Positions 36,378 to 45,902 of a DNA stretch of 64,000 bases are shown piece after piece. The position numbers and the translations under genes are program-made. This DNA is from JABDJX01 sp039942715 (GTDB taxonomy: Bacteria > Pseudomonadota > Alphaproteobacteria > Rhodobacterales > Rhodobacteraceae), in contig JBDVBY010000006.1 of NCBI GenBank assembly GCA_039942715.1, positions 744,001-808,000 of the forward strand. The letters run 5' to 3'. Position 1 is the first letter of the stretch. Each line of letters begins with the position of its first letter. The notes under the pieces were generated by a model. It saw only the letters and a list, made by a program, of their open reading frames with translations. It was not told where the DNA came from and did not search any database.

Positions 36378-36404
36378 ATTTCTACAATTATAGAAATATG
36401 GAAT
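36371..36404. promoter_or_regulatory. Perfect 14-bp inverted repeat, probable ArsR operator
   Basis: ATTCCATATTTCTA, a 6-bp spacer, then its exact reverse complement. The left arm covers the ArsR start codon and the right arm its probable ribosome site/promoter. The site lies 46 bp upstream of the divergent uracil-DNA glycosylase-like gene, so it could control both. Confidence 0.8.
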
Positions 36405-36449
36405 AGAGTCAATCTGGATCTTCACGACCTCAAAAGATAGTTCCGTTTC

Positions 36450-37043
36450 ATGTCGAAACTCGCAGCCCTCGCTAATGACCTTGCCGCGTGCACCCTTTGC
36501 TCCGAACGTTTTGCAGCCACGGCCACGCAACATCGCCCGCGCCCTGTGGTTTGGTTCAAACCGGGTGCACGTATCCTGATCGCAGGTCAGGCGCCGGGCA
36601 AACGCGTTCACGACTCGGGTAAACCGTTTACCGACCCGTCGGGGGACCGGCTGCGCACTTGGATGGGCATCAACGAGGCAACATTTTACGACCGCTCGCG
36701 CGTCGCCATCCTGCCCATGGCGTTTTGCTTTCCTGGATATGACGTAAAAGGTTCAGACCTTCCACCCCCGCCTATTTGTGCGAAAACCTGGCGAGCTCCC
36801 TTGATGGAATGCATGGGCGACCTGCAACTTACGCTCTTGATCGGAGGGTATGCCCAAAAGTGGCACCTAAAAGAAAAATCCGGCGTGACAGACATTACGA
36901 AGCGTTGGCGCGAGTTTGGCCCAAATGTATTTCCCTTACCGCATCCCTCTTGGCGCAACACCGGTTGGATTAAGAAACACCCATGGTTTGAAACCGAGCT
37001 CCTCCCTGCCCTTCGCACCAGCATTCAAAAGGCACTCGCATGA
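36450..37043 (+). CDS. Uracil-DNA glycosylase family protein
   Basis: A 197-residue protein with 'LIAGQAPGKRVHDSGKPF', which supplies the family's GxxPG-type loop, and 'LPHPSWRN' as the C-terminal HPS motif. N-terminal cysteines ('CTLCSERF') resemble the start of an Fe-S site, but a full set of four is not evident. Probably removes damaged bases or acts in nucleotide repair. Coupled to the next gene by a 4-bp overlap. Divergent from the ArsR gene and near its operator. Confidence 0.82.
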   Translation: MSKLAALANDLAACTLCSERFAATATQHRPRPVVWFKPGARILIAGQAPGKRVHDSGKPFTDPSGDRLRTWMGINEATFYDRSRVAILPMAFCFPGYDVKGSDLPPPPICAKTWRAPLMECMGDLQLTLLIGGYAQKWHLKEKSGVTDITKRWREFGPNVFPLPHPSWRNTGWIKKHPWFETELLPALRTSIQKALA

Positions 37044-37813
37044 CTCCCCTTGATACAGCCCATGCAGAAATGACCAATTACGATAGCGACGCAACGCGCC
37101 TTGCGTTTTATGATCGGTTCGCGGCCGCAGAATTATTCGTGCTGCTAGAAGCCGAGCCAAAGGGAGACGACATCACGCCTCAGCTTTTTCAAACCGAACA
37201 AGGCACGTTCGTTTTGGCGTTTGACACCGAAGACCGCATGACCGCTTTCAACGAAAAACCTACACCTTACGCGGCAGTATCTGGTCGCACGTTGGCGCAA
37301 ATGCTGAATGGGAAACAAATCGGCGTGGGCCTGAACCTTTGGGAAAACCCATCAGCTTTCCTTCTGCCTGCCGGAGCATTGGATTGGCTCAACGATGTTT
37401 TGGCTGAAGCCCCTCAATCTATCGAAGAAACGCCCGAGACATTCAGCGCGCCCAAAGGCCTGCCAGAAGTATTGATCACCGCAATCGATGCGCGCCTCGC
37501 CGCCGCCGCTGGTTTGGCAAAAATGGCCTATCTCGCCAGCGTCACCTATCAGGGCGGACGCCCCGGACATATGCTCGCCTTTGTCGATGCGACCGATACC
37601 GCGCAAACCGCGCTTGCAAGCTCTGTCCAACAAGCGCTGGTTTTCTCAGGGTTAGAAGCTGGTGTCTTGGACGTTGCTTTTTTAAAAGCAAGCGATCCAG
37701 CCGCTGCGCAATTGGCACGCGTTGGCTTGCGATTTGATCTGCCACAACCCGCCGTTTCGTCCCCGCCAAGCGCACCCGGCATGGACCCAGACAAACCGCC
37801 AAAGCTGCGCTAG
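37040..37813 (+). CDS. SseB N-terminal domain-like protein
   Basis: A 257-residue soluble protein. The first ~125 residues fit the SseB/YbaN-style domain ('AAELFVLLEAEPKGDDITPQL', 'FVLAFDTEDRMTAF', 'GLNLWENPSAFLLP'). The rest is unrecognised, ending with a proline-rich tail. Its start overlaps the glycosylase stop by 4 bp. The function of this family in alphaproteobacteria is not known. Convergent with ghrA, sharing 4 bp at the ends. Confidence 0.72.
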   Translation: MTPLDTAHAEMTNYDSDATRLAFYDRFAAAELFVLLEAEPKGDDITPQLFQTEQGTFVLAFDTEDRMTAFNEKPTPYAAVSGRTLAQMLNGKQIGVGLNLWENPSAFLLPAGALDWLNDVLAEAPQSIEETPETFSAPKGLPEVLITAIDARLAAAAGLAKMAYLASVTYQGGRPGHMLAFVDATDTAQTALASSVQQALVFSGLEAGVLDVAFLKASDPAAAQLARVGLRFDLPQPAVSSPPSAPGMDPDKPPKLR

Positions 37814-38739
37814 TATCCCGCTGCGCGATCCACCAAATGCAAGTAAGGCTCACCAACCTCACCGCGACGGATGTTCTCGGCAATCATCTCAGCCGCTGTA
37901 TCCGCCCGCGTATCTGACGCAATATGCGGCGTGACCGTCACCGAAGGATGCGCCCAAAACGGATGATCAGAGGGCAGCGGTTCGGTGCGAAACACATCCA
38001 GCGTCGCATGCGCAATGTGCCCACTGTTCAGCGCCGTCAAAAGTGCCTCGTCATCAATCAAAGGCCCACGTCCCGGGTTGATGACAAACGCACCACGCGC
38101 CAAAAGCGCCAATCGTTCCTGATCAAGAATGTTTTCTGTCTGCGGCGTCATCGGCAAAAGAAGGATGGCAATCTGAGCATCGCGCAAAGCCTGCGCCAGA
38201 CCAGCCTCACCGCTAAAACTACGTACACCAGCAATCTCTTTGGCCGATCTACTCCAACCAGTGACCGGAAACTTCGAAGCAACCAGCGATTGTGCCACTG
38301 CCTGCCCCAAAGCGCCGAGACCCAATATCGTCACGGGCCGATCGCGCGCCAACGGCGGCACAACAGGATCCCAAACGGCATCCCTTCGACAAATATCGCG
38401 ATCCAACCCCAAATGGTGCCGCAAAACATGCCCAACGCACCACTCAACCATACCCTCAGAAAGCCCATCGCTGACCATCCGCGTAAAGGGTACTTTTAAT
38501 GTTGGATTGTGCACCGCCGTTTCCACGCCAGCCCAAAGGCTTAGAACCGCCTTCAAGCGCGTGTAAGGAGCGAAATCCTGCAAGGTGCTATTGGGGGCAT
38601 AAATGATATAATCGACCTCGCTTGACGGCGCATCGCGTGTCAATTTTACAGTCAAATCCGCCGACGCAAATGCCGCTCTTAAAGGGTTCGAGAATTTATC
38701 CCAGTTGCTTTCGTTAGCAGAAAACAGAGCCGTGATCAT
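37810..38739 (-). CDS. ghrA: Glyoxylate/hydroxypyruvate reductase A-type D-2-hydroxyacid dehydrogenase
   Basis: A 309-residue protein. NAD(P)-binding 'VTILGLGALGQAVAQSL', the catalytic Arg/Glu/His region 'INPGRGPLIDDEAL', 'LDVFRTEPLPSDHPFW' and 'VTPHIASDTR' are in the right order. It reduces glyoxylate or hydroxypyruvate. It is the last gene of the mre operon: its start overlaps the rodA stop by 4 bp, though no functional link to cell shape is obvious. Confidence 0.9.
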   Translation of the reverse strand: MITALFSANESNWDKFSNPLRAAFASADLTVKLTRDAPSSEVDYIIYAPNSTLQDFAPYTRLKAVLSLWAGVETAVHNPTLKVPFTRMVSDGLSEGMVEWCVGHVLRHHLGLDRDICRRDAVWDPVVPPLARDRPVTILGLGALGQAVAQSLVASKFPVTGWSRSAKEIAGVRSFSGEAGLAQALRDAQIAILLLPMTPQTENILDQERLALLARGAFVINPGRGPLIDDEALLTALNSGHIAHATLDVFRTEPLPSDHPFWAHPSVTVTPHIASDTRADTAAEMIAENIRRGEVGEPYLHLVDRAAGY

Positions 38740-39881
38740 CGACTGCGTGGCCTGTGAATATGCGCCGATTGCACCAACCCGAAAGCCGCCAAAAGCACCA
38801 GCATCGCCGAGCCACCATAGCTAACCAGCGGCAAAGGCACACCTACAACTGGGGCCAGCCCCATCACCATAGACATGTTGACCGCAAAGAATAAAAACAG
38901 TGTCGCCGCCACGCCGAGGGTTACCAAAGAGCCAAAGCGATCCTTGTTTTGAACCGCCGAGACAACGCAGAAAAAGATGATCAGCCCATAAAGCGCCAGC
39001 AACGAAAACCCACCAATAAATCCAAATTCTTCGGCCAGCGTGGTGAAGATAAAGTCAGTATGTTTTTCGGGCAAAAAGTTCAGCCGCGATTGCGTCCCCT
39101 GCATAAAGCCTTTGCCGGTCCATCCACCTGAACCAAGAGCGATTTTGGACTGTGTAATGTGATAGCCCGCGCCAAGCGGATCGGTTGACGGATCAAGAAA
39201 CGTATCGATCCGGCGGAACTGATAGTCTTTGATCAACTGCCAATCCGTGCCGCGTGATGCAAAAACTGTGTAAACCAGCGCTCCAGCGCCTGCCGCGACA
39301 GCGATAAAATACCACCAAGACACGCCTGCGCAAAACATGACAATACCACCACCTGCAACCAGCAAAATCGCGGTGCCAAGGTCTGGTTGTTTTAGCACAA
39401 GAGCCGTTGGGATCAAAGTCAAAACCACAGGAACAATGACCCAAAACGGGCGCGAAACGCGCTCCATCGATAGCCAATCGTAATAAGCGGCCAGTACCAT
39501 CACGAGCGAGATTTTCATCAACTCTGATGGTTGCAGACGCATAAATTTAAGATCGATCCAACGCTGCGCGCCCATGCCAACTTCGCCAAAAAGTTCGACG
39601 GCAATCAACAAGACCAAGCCGAACAAATAAGCAGGCACAGCCATAGATCGCCAGAACCAGATAGGCGCCATACCAATTGCCAGCATAACGCATATCCCAA
39701 GTGCGAAACGCTTCATCTGCGGTTCAGCCCAGCGCGAAAGATCACCACCGGCAACTGAAAACAGCATCAGAAAGCCAACCGATGAAACCGCCGCCAGCAA
39801 CAAAACCAAAGCCCAATTTACATACAGAATCTTGCGCAAACCTGTCGGGACAGTCTGAACTTTGTACTCAAGATAGCTCAT
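38736..39881 (-). CDS. rodA: Rod shape-determining protein RodA (peptidoglycan glycosyltransferase, SEDS)
   Basis: A 381-residue polytopic protein of the SEDS family, with 'RFALGICVMLAIGMAP', 'QPSELMKISLVMVLAAYYDW', 'LKQPDLGTAILLVAGG', 'FLPEKHTDFIFTTLAEEFGFIGG' and 'PLVSYGGSAMLVLLAAFGL'. It polymerises glycan strands of the lateral wall together with PBP2. It overlaps mrdA and ghrA by 4 bp each. Confidence 0.97.
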   Translation of the reverse strand: MSYLEYKVQTVPTGLRKILYVNWALVLLLAAVSSVGFLMLFSVAGGDLSRWAEPQMKRFALGICVMLAIGMAPIWFWRSMAVPAYLFGLVLLIAVELFGEVGMGAQRWIDLKFMRLQPSELMKISLVMVLAAYYDWLSMERVSRPFWVIVPVVLTLIPTALVLKQPDLGTAILLVAGGGIVMFCAGVSWWYFIAVAAGAGALVYTVFASRGTDWQLIKDYQFRRIDTFLDPSTDPLGAGYHITQSKIALGSGGWTGKGFMQGTQSRLNFLPEKHTDFIFTTLAEEFGFIGGFSLLALYGLIIFFCVVSAVQNKDRFGSLVTLGVAATLFLFFAVNMSMVMGLAPVVGVPLPLVSYGGSAMLVLLAAFGLVQSAHIHRPRSR

Positions 39882-41821
39882 GCACGGCTTGCCTTTTTGC
39901 CAGGCGTCAGGCGGCGCCGAAGAACCATTTCCTCGTGCTGAGTGCGAATGCGTTCCCGTTGATCGCTTGGGTAAGCTTCAAGCGGAGGCACATCTCCATA
40001 AAGCGCGTAAAGCAGAATATCGCGCGACGGTGGCGCCGCGGCACTCGACCCGCCGCCGCCGTGTTCAACGATCGTCGCGATGGCGTATTTGGGTTTATCA
40101 AACGGAGCGAAAGCCACAAAAAGCCCGTGATCCCGGCGATTCCACGGCAATTGATCATTTCGCGTCACACCACGTGCGCGCTCTGCAGTCGTGATATTGC
40201 GCACCTGAGACGTACCAGTTTTGCCCGCCATCTCAAAGCCTTCGGTCACAATCCGCGAACGCCGCGCAGTGCCGCGCCGCCCATTTGAAACGTTGTACAT
40301 AGAGCGACGGATCATCGACATCAGGTTCGACGAAACGTTCAAAGAGGCTGCCTCTTCTGACGGCACTTCGACCCCATTGATTGATTTTACAAGTCGCGGC
40401 ATCACCACTTTTCCTGTCGCAATCCGCGCGGTCATGACGGCCAGTTGCAAAGGCGAGGCCAGTACATCGCCTTGGCCAATCGCAGTGTTCAATGTCTCAC
40501 CGGGATTCCATCGCTCGCCGCGCACTTGTGCTTTCCATTTGGTTGATGGGACAATTCCTTCGCGCACAGCCGAAAGTGGCAAATCAAATCGTTCGCCCAA
40601 ACCAAATTCGCGGCATAGTTCTGCCAACCGATCCACGCCAACACGTTGCGCCGCCTCATAAAAATAGACATCGCATGACTGAGTAATGGCATCGTCAAGG
40701 TCCATCCATCCGTGACCACCGCGTTTCCAACAGTGGAACCGTCGCCCGCCAAGTGACATGTGACCAGGGCAATAAACAGTTTCGCCCGGCCCCATAACAC
40801 CGGCACGCAAGGCTGCCAAACCCGTCATCATCTTGAAGGTCGAACCAGGTGGATAGAGGCCCTGCACTGTTTTGTTAAACAGCGGTTTATAAGTATTTTC
40901 ACGTAGTCCATTGTAATCTTTGGATGAAATCCCACGCACGAAAAGATTGGGATCAAACGAAGGTGCCGAGGCCATCGCCAAAAGTTCGCCAGTTTCAACG
41001 TCAATCACAACAGAGCCAGCGCTTTCGTCAGCAAGACGCGCCTGCGCATAGTTCTGAAGGCCATGATCAATCGTTAGCTGCATATCGCGCCCGGGCGTTT
41101 GATCCACGCGCCCTAATTCGCGCATCACACGGCCGCCTGCATTAACCTCGATGCGACGCGTGCCAGCCCGTCCCCGCAAATCTGCTTCAAGCTTGGTTTC
41201 CACACCAATCTTGCCAATCTGAAACTTTGGTATCTGCAAAAGCGGATCGGGATCTTCGATTTTGGACAAATCGTAATCCGAAACAGGACCGACATACCCG
41301 ACAATATGCGCAAAGTCCGCGCCAAGTGGATACTCGCGGCTAAGCCCAACATCAGGCGTTATACCGGGCAAAACCGGCGCGTTCACAGCAATTTCCGCAA
41401 TATCTTCCCAACGCAGTTGGTCCGCCAGCGTTACGGGCACAAACGGACTACGGCGGTTCATTTCCTTCAAAGACCGCTCAAGATCGTTTTCGTCAATCGG
41501 GATCAGACGAAGCACTTTGGCAATGGTTTCATCCACATCGCCCGCGTCTTCGCGCACAATAATAACACGGTAGTTCTGCGCATTCTGCGCAATTGCGACT
41601 CCGTGCCTATCATAGATAATACCGCGCGACGGCGCGATCAGACGCACGTTTACACGGTTTTCCTCGGCCAGCAGACGATAGCTTTCCGCCTCTTCCACCT
41701 GCATTTGCCGCATGCGAAGGCCCAAAATTCCCATGAACCCAAGCTGCATACCACCTAGGATCACACCGCGGCGTGTAACCAGCTGAGACGCCTCTTCCGC
41801 TTCTTTCTGAACACGCTTCAT
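39878..41821 (-). CDS. mrdA: Penicillin-binding protein 2 (transpeptidase of the elongasome)
   Basis: A 647-residue class B PBP with an N-terminal membrane helix ('VILGGMQLGFMGILGLRM') and dimerisation domain. The active site is complete: 'PPGSTFKMMTG' (SxxK), 'TQSCDVYFYE' (SxN region), and 'AGKTGTSQ' (KTG). Cross-links peptidoglycan during elongation with RodA. Its start overlaps the mreD stop. Confidence 0.97.
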   Translation of the reverse strand: MKRVQKEAEEASQLVTRRGVILGGMQLGFMGILGLRMRQMQVEEAESYRLLAEENRVNVRLIAPSRGIIYDRHGVAIAQNAQNYRVIIVREDAGDVDETIAKVLRLIPIDENDLERSLKEMNRRSPFVPVTLADQLRWEDIAEIAVNAPVLPGITPDVGLSREYPLGADFAHIVGYVGPVSDYDLSKIEDPDPLLQIPKFQIGKIGVETKLEADLRGRAGTRRIEVNAGGRVMRELGRVDQTPGRDMQLTIDHGLQNYAQARLADESAGSVVIDVETGELLAMASAPSFDPNLFVRGISSKDYNGLRENTYKPLFNKTVQGLYPPGSTFKMMTGLAALRAGVMGPGETVYCPGHMSLGGRRFHCWKRGGHGWMDLDDAITQSCDVYFYEAAQRVGVDRLAELCREFGLGERFDLPLSAVREGIVPSTKWKAQVRGERWNPGETLNTAIGQGDVLASPLQLAVMTARIATGKVVMPRLVKSINGVEVPSEEAASLNVSSNLMSMIRRSMYNVSNGRRGTARRSRIVTEGFEMAGKTGTSQVRNITTAERARGVTRNDQLPWNRRDHGLFVAFAPFDKPKYAIATIVEHGGGGSSAAAPPSRDILLYALYGDVPPLEAYPSDQRERIRTQHEEMVLRRRLTPGKKASRA

Positions 41822-42354
41822 AAGCGTTTCCCCATACGATCAAGTTCGGCAGAGCTTAGCTTTCGAACACCAAAAGCACGACCCGCAAGGATCACAACAA
41901 CTGGATAAGTGATCGCGGTAAAAATCAGGCGAATAAGATTAAGCCCAAGGTTCGGCTGTTCCACCGCAACCATGGCAAGCACCAGCGCATTCACCAGTGT
42001 CATCGCAGCGACCACGGTCACCACCAAAAGCCACTCGAATAAAAAGGTCGAGTCGCGCAATTGAATACGGCGCGAACGAATGAATTCAGCCCCCATCACA
42101 GACAGCGCCGCCCAAAGACCAATCGGGCGCATGAACAACAAATCAGCAGCAAGGAAAATTCCCGCTGCCAAGACAAGCGGGACGAAATCCGGGCGCATGA
42201 TAATCCACGCAAAAACAATCAAAAGCACGACATCCGGACCGGGAATGCCACCTGCACGGCTACCCAGCGGCAACAGCAAAATAAAGGCAACGACTGACAC
42301 AATGGTCAGCAGCAAAAGACGGTAACTCCAAATGCGTTGCGCCCGCTCAGCCAT
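41818..42354 (-). CDS. mreD: Rod shape-determining protein MreD
   Basis: A membrane protein of about 178 residues with five hydrophobic segments ('LLLLTIVSVVAFILLLPLGS', 'LVLAAGIFLAADLLFMRPIGLWAA'). I choose the ATG at 42354 (GAGG at a good distance, 8-bp overlap with mreC); an upstream start at 42378 is possible. It helps place MreC/MreB at the membrane. Position between mreC and mrdA is canonical. Confidence 0.92.
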   Translation of the reverse strand: MAERAQRIWSYRLLLLTIVSVVAFILLLPLGSRAGGIPGPDVVLLIVFAWIIMRPDFVPLVLAAGIFLAADLLFMRPIGLWAALSVMGAEFIRSRRIQLRDSTFLFEWLLVVTVVAAMTLVNALVLAMVAVEQPNLGLNLIRLIFTAITYPVVVILAGRAFGVRKLSSAELDRMGKRL

Positions 42355-43258
42355 CGGTGGCCTCATCGGTTTGCTCAAGCGATGCGGCAGGTTCTGGTAA
42401 AACTGGCCCGATCAGGCTCTCGGGCGGATAAATTTCTTCAGCAGATCGCGTCCGCAGTACCCGCAAAAACTCAAGCCGTTCGTAGTCGGCGGTCAAACGC
42501 AATCGAAGCCGCCCATCGCGTCCCAGAACCACGATGCCTGACAGCAATCCAGCCGGGAACACACCGCCATCACCGGACGAAACAACACGGTCGCCCGGAC
42601 GCACTTCTTCGGGTGATTCGATAAAATCCAGCACGGGTAAGAATGTGTTGTCGCCCGACAGCATCGCCCGTTGCCCCGACGGCTGGATCGTGACCGGTAC
42701 GCGACTGGCGCTATCGGTTAGTAAAAGCACACGGCTGGATCTGTCGCCAACACCTGAAATGCGGCCAACCAGCCCCAAACCATCGGTCACCGCCCACCCG
42801 TCTTGAATGCCATCTCGCGCCGCACCCACGTTCAGCAAAACAGACTGACGAAACGGAGAGCCGCTATCAGCCAAAACCTGACCCGTCACAACCGTCAGCG
42901 CAGGGTCAAGCCGCACCTTATTCAGATCAAGAAGCTTTGCATTTTCCTGCTCCAACTGCAGCGCTGCCTCTTTCCACGCCTTCATCTGCTTAAGCTCGTC
43001 GCGCAACTGCCGATTTTGCTTTTGAAGTGCAGCATACGATTGGAAACCTCGGACAAGGTCAACAGTTTCGGTGACCGGCACCAAAGCCCAATCCATATTA
43101 GGCACAACCCAGTCTACGAACTGCGCGCGAAAACGCTCGGCCCGAGGGCTGTCGATACGCCACAAAAGAAAGACAGCAAGAAGACACAAAACCACAAGTC
43201 CGACAGCCAACTGTCGGATTGGTTTTACATAGTCTTCATCAGAGCGATTCTGCGCCAC
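42347..43258 (-). CDS. mreC: Rod shape-determining protein MreC
   Basis: A 303-residue protein with a GTG start, one N-terminal membrane helix ('LAVGLVVLCLLAVFLLW'), a coiled coil at about 75-110 ('LQKQNRQLRDELKQMKAWKE') and the periplasmic beta domain ('VTGQVLADSGSPFRQSVLLN', 'RPGDRVVSSGDGGVFPAGL'). It ties MreB filaments to the periplasmic wall synthases. Confidence 0.95.
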   Translation of the reverse strand: MAQNRSDEDYVKPIRQLAVGLVVLCLLAVFLLWRIDSPRAERFRAQFVDWVVPNMDWALVPVTETVDLVRGFQSYAALQKQNRQLRDELKQMKAWKEAALQLEQENAKLLDLNKVRLDPALTVVTGQVLADSGSPFRQSVLLNVGAARDGIQDGWAVTDGLGLVGRISGVGDRSSRVLLLTDSASRVPVTIQPSGQRAMLSGDNTFLPVLDFIESPEEVRPGDRVVSSGDGGVFPAGLLSGIVVLGRDGRLRLRLTADYERLEFLRVLRTRSAEEIYPPESLIGPVLPEPAASLEQTDEATDG

Positions 43259-43330
43259 GTCGTTTCCCGATCCATGCCCCCGACCAGACTAACATATCTT
43301 GTGGATAAGTCAGGGCAGCACACGTGAAAT

Positions 43331-44365
43331 TTAGCTATCGTAATCGATCACGTGCCGAAGTTGCTTTTCGTATTCCAAAGCTTTGCCCGTGCCCAAAGCC
43401 ACACAGTTCAATGACTCGTCAGCCACGCTGATCGCCAAACCGGTTTGTTCACGCAATGCCAGATCAAGTTCACCCAAAAGCGCACCTCCACCGGTGAGCA
43501 TCACGCCACGATCCACAATATCAGCCGCCAAATCCGGTGGCGTCGCCTCCAAAGCGGTCATCACCGCTTCGCAAATCTGCTGGACAGGCTCTGCAAGGGC
43601 TTCGGCCACTTGCGCCTGATTGATCTCGGTCTCTTTCGGGACACCGTTCAAAAGGTCTCGCCCACGAATCTCCATAGACTGACCGCGCCCATCATCAGGC
43701 ATCCGCGCTGTACCAATCGTTGTCTTGATCCGCTCTGCCGTTTGTTCGCCGATCAAAAGGTTATGTTGGCGACGCAAATAGCTGACGATAGATTCGTCCA
43801 TCCTGTCACCGCCAACGCGCACGGAACGCGCATAAACGATGTCACCCAGTGAAAGAACCGCGACCTCTGTCGTGCCACCGCCAATATCCACAACCATGTT
43901 GCCCGTCGGATCGGTGATCGGCATACCTGCCCCGATCGCTGCCGCAATTGGTTCTGCGATCAGACCGACCTTTTTCGCTCCAGCCGATTCAACAGACGTG
44001 CGGATCGCGCGTTTTTCCACGGGAGTCGCCCCGTGCGGCACACAAACGATGACTTTAACGTTCGAAAAAATGCTACGTTTATGCACTTTTTTGATGAATT
44101 CTTTGATCATCGCCTCGGCGACTTCAAAATCGGCAATCACGCCTTCACGCATGGGCCGGATCGCCTCAATGGAACCCGGTGTACGGCCAAGCATCAGCTT
44201 GGCGTCTTCGCCCACGGCCAGAACCTTCTTCTGCCCATCCTTAACATGATACGCCACAACTGAAGGCTCGTTCAGGATCACACCCTTGCCTTTGACGTAG
44301 ACAAGTGTGTTTGCCGTCCCAAGATCAATTGCCATCTCAGTCGTAAACAATCCGCGAAAGGCCAT
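43331..44365 (-). CDS. mreB: Rod shape-determining protein MreB (actin-like)
   Basis: A protein of 344 residues from the ATG at 44365, the usual MreB length. Actin-fold motifs: phosphate 1 'AIDLGTANTLVYVKGKG', 'VCVPHGATPVEKRAI', phosphate 2 'VVDIGGGTTEVAVLSLG', adenosine 'GVMLTGGGALLGELD'. An upstream GTG at 44404 would add 13 residues and is less likely. It opens the mreBCD-mrdA-rodA operon and forms filaments that guide lateral wall synthesis. The kinase-dynamin gene block lies immediately upstream on the same strand. Confidence 0.97.
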   Translation of the reverse strand: MAFRGLFTTEMAIDLGTANTLVYVKGKGVILNEPSVVAYHVKDGQKKVLAVGEDAKLMLGRTPGSIEAIRPMREGVIADFEVAEAMIKEFIKKVHKRSIFSNVKVIVCVPHGATPVEKRAIRTSVESAGAKKVGLIAEPIAAAIGAGMPITDPTGNMVVDIGGGTTEVAVLSLGDIVYARSVRVGGDRMDESIVSYLRRQHNLLIGEQTAERIKTTIGTARMPDDGRGQSMEIRGRDLLNGVPKETEINQAQVAEALAEPVQQICEAVMTALEATPPDLAADIVDRGVMLTGGGALLGELDLALREQTGLAISVADESLNCVALGTGKALEYEKQLRHVIDYDS

Positions 44366-44404
44366 TTTGTGCCCTGCCCCATTCTTCTTAGAGATCCGCG
44401 CCAC

Positions 44405-44582
44405 TGCCTGTATGCACGAACCGTTGCCTTATACGCGCCCCTCTGACCCACGAAAAGCGATTCTCAAAGCGCCACCGGCGCAAAACTGCCGTAGTTGCCG
44501 AAAGACATTAACTACAAAACTATATCAAATCCCTAATCTGGGCACCATTGTGGCCAAGCCGCGAACAATCATGGAAATGTGT
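44405..44582. other. Gap between the kinase-dynamin block and mreB
   Basis: About 180 bp containing only a weak 5-bp hairpin with GGT loop near 44468-44480 and no convincing T-run terminator on the minus strand. Read-through from the upstream block into mreB is therefore possible; a separate mreB promoter would also fit here. Confidence 0.45.
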
Positions 44583-45422
44583 CTATTCTGATACCTGCGC
44601 TTGCCAACTTGACGCCAAAGCGGCCACACGGGCCGTTTTGGCGGCGACAAATGCAGACAATCCACCAATTTCGACAAAAAGCACAGCAGTTTGGCCGGCG
44701 GCTTCTGGAGCCACGACCGTTGCCGTCGCTGCCTCATCAGCTGAGAAAAGTGCATCAAATTTACTGAAATAGCCGTCCAGAAAGACGGCGGCTTGTTCGC
44801 CCAACTCTGTCAAACGCTCGGCACTTCCAGCCTGATCCGTCACGTTTTCACCTTCAATTCGCAACCACGCTTCAGCGTCATCATCACTTATCTGATTTAA
44901 GAAAAAATCAATAATTTCTGATGGTTCCTTGACGCGCACCTCAACGACTTGCACACCCCACGCTTTGGACAACCCGCCAGAAGGCGCACCCACATCAGGG
45001 TCGTACGCGCCCGCTGGCAGCCGACGCGCATCGATTCGAACGGTTTCCGCCTGTTCAAAAATTCCGCGCAACATCCCTCCAAGCAAAGCCAGGTTCGGAT
45101 CTTGACCGTCTGCGAAAGCAACATCTGCCAAATCTTTTGCCCCTGGCAAATCAGGCACCGGCGACAAAAGCGACTGAAGCCTACGGTTGGCAACAGCCAT
45201 ATGAAGTTCGGTTCCGTTTTTGGTGGTGAAAATCAAGCGACGTGGCAAGATCGTTTCGTCAATCTCAGCCACCAAAGATGCCAAAAGTGCATCGCTGCCA
45301 ACGCCACGCAATGTTCGCACTTCGCCACCAGCCTTTTCGCGTTGGCGTAGTTTGGCAAGGACATTTTCAAGGCGGGTGAAATCGCTCAAGTCGTCGCTTT
45401 CTAGATCAAGTTTCCGAAACAA
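44583..45422 (-). CDS. Protein of unknown function, last gene of the kinase-dynamin block
   Basis: A 279-residue soluble protein with a probable TTG start overlapping the previous gene by 17 bp; GAAG lies upstream and no nearby ATG exists. The sequence is acidic, with 'VLAKLRQREKAGGEVRTLRGVGSDALLASLVAEID' at the N-terminus and 'LTELGEQAAVFLDGYFSKFDALFS' near the C-terminus. I recognise no domain. Coupling to the roadblock-like protein suggests they work together, for example as a complex regulating the GTPases encoded just upstream. Confidence 0.75.
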   Translation of the reverse strand: MFRKLDLESDDLSDFTRLENVLAKLRQREKAGGEVRTLRGVGSDALLASLVAEIDETILPRRLIFTTKNGTELHMAVANRRLQSLLSPVPDLPGAKDLADVAFADGQDPNLALLGGMLRGIFEQAETVRIDARRLPAGAYDPDVGAPSGGLSKAWGVQVVEVRVKEPSEIIDFFLNQISDDDAEAWLRIEGENVTDQAGSAERLTELGEQAAVFLDGYFSKFDALFSADEAATATVVAPEAAGQTAVLFVEIGGLSAFVAAKTARVAALASSWQAQVSE

Positions 45423-45786
45423 TACGCTTCAGTGTCGAACGTGCACAATCCATCACCACTTCAAGGTTACAATCCGGTGCACAAACGCAAATCAAGGCTT
45501 CAGGGTTTTCTCCAGGAGAGCGCATAAAAACGCGGGCTTCTGAAGAGCTTAACAGCATTGCAGTTTCTGCCGTGTTTTGGTCGCCCCAAATAGGCACCGC
45601 ACCTTCAGCAATTGCACCGTCTAGTACAAGGTGCGCGGCTGCCGAAAGGGCGTCTAGTTTCTCGCGCGCTGGATTTGTAGCCGAGCTGGAGGTCAGCACA
45701 ATTTTGGAACTTAAGTCTGCAAAAGCCACAAGCGAACAGCCAGGTATCTCTGAACGTAAGGCATCAAGAGCTTCGCTAACCGACAT
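45406..45786 (-). CDS. Small protein with Roadblock/LC7-like pattern
   Basis: 126 residues. The pattern 'EALDALRSEIPGCSLVAFADLSSKIVLTSS', an alanine-rich central helix ('EKLDALSAAAHLVLDGA') and a second alpha/beta half with 'EARVFMRSPGENPEALICVC' and 'CARSTLKRIV' resemble the Roadblock/LC7 fold. Such proteins (e.g. MglB) regulate small GTPases. This is a pattern call, not a certain assignment. It lies after the small GTPase gene (117-bp gap) and overlaps the unknown gene 44583-45422. Confidence 0.6.
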   Translation of the reverse strand: MSVSEALDALRSEIPGCSLVAFADLSSKIVLTSSSATNPAREKLDALSAAAHLVLDGAIAEGAVPIWGDQNTAETAMLLSSSEARVFMRSPGENPEALICVCAPDCNLEVVMDCARSTLKRIVSET

Positions 45787-45902
45787 CAGGACCGTTTCTC
45801 CTACTCAAACCGCCCTGCCTTAATGCGCATGAGCGCGCAGCAGTGCAAGCCCCGCGCATACATACGGCAAACTTAAAGAGTTTGGTCTGGGACGAGGTTT
45901 AC

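Noticed and set aside
44466..44482. Hairpin between the kinase-dynamin block and mreB as a terminator
   Set aside because: Only a 5-bp stem with a 3-nt loop and three T; too weak to call.
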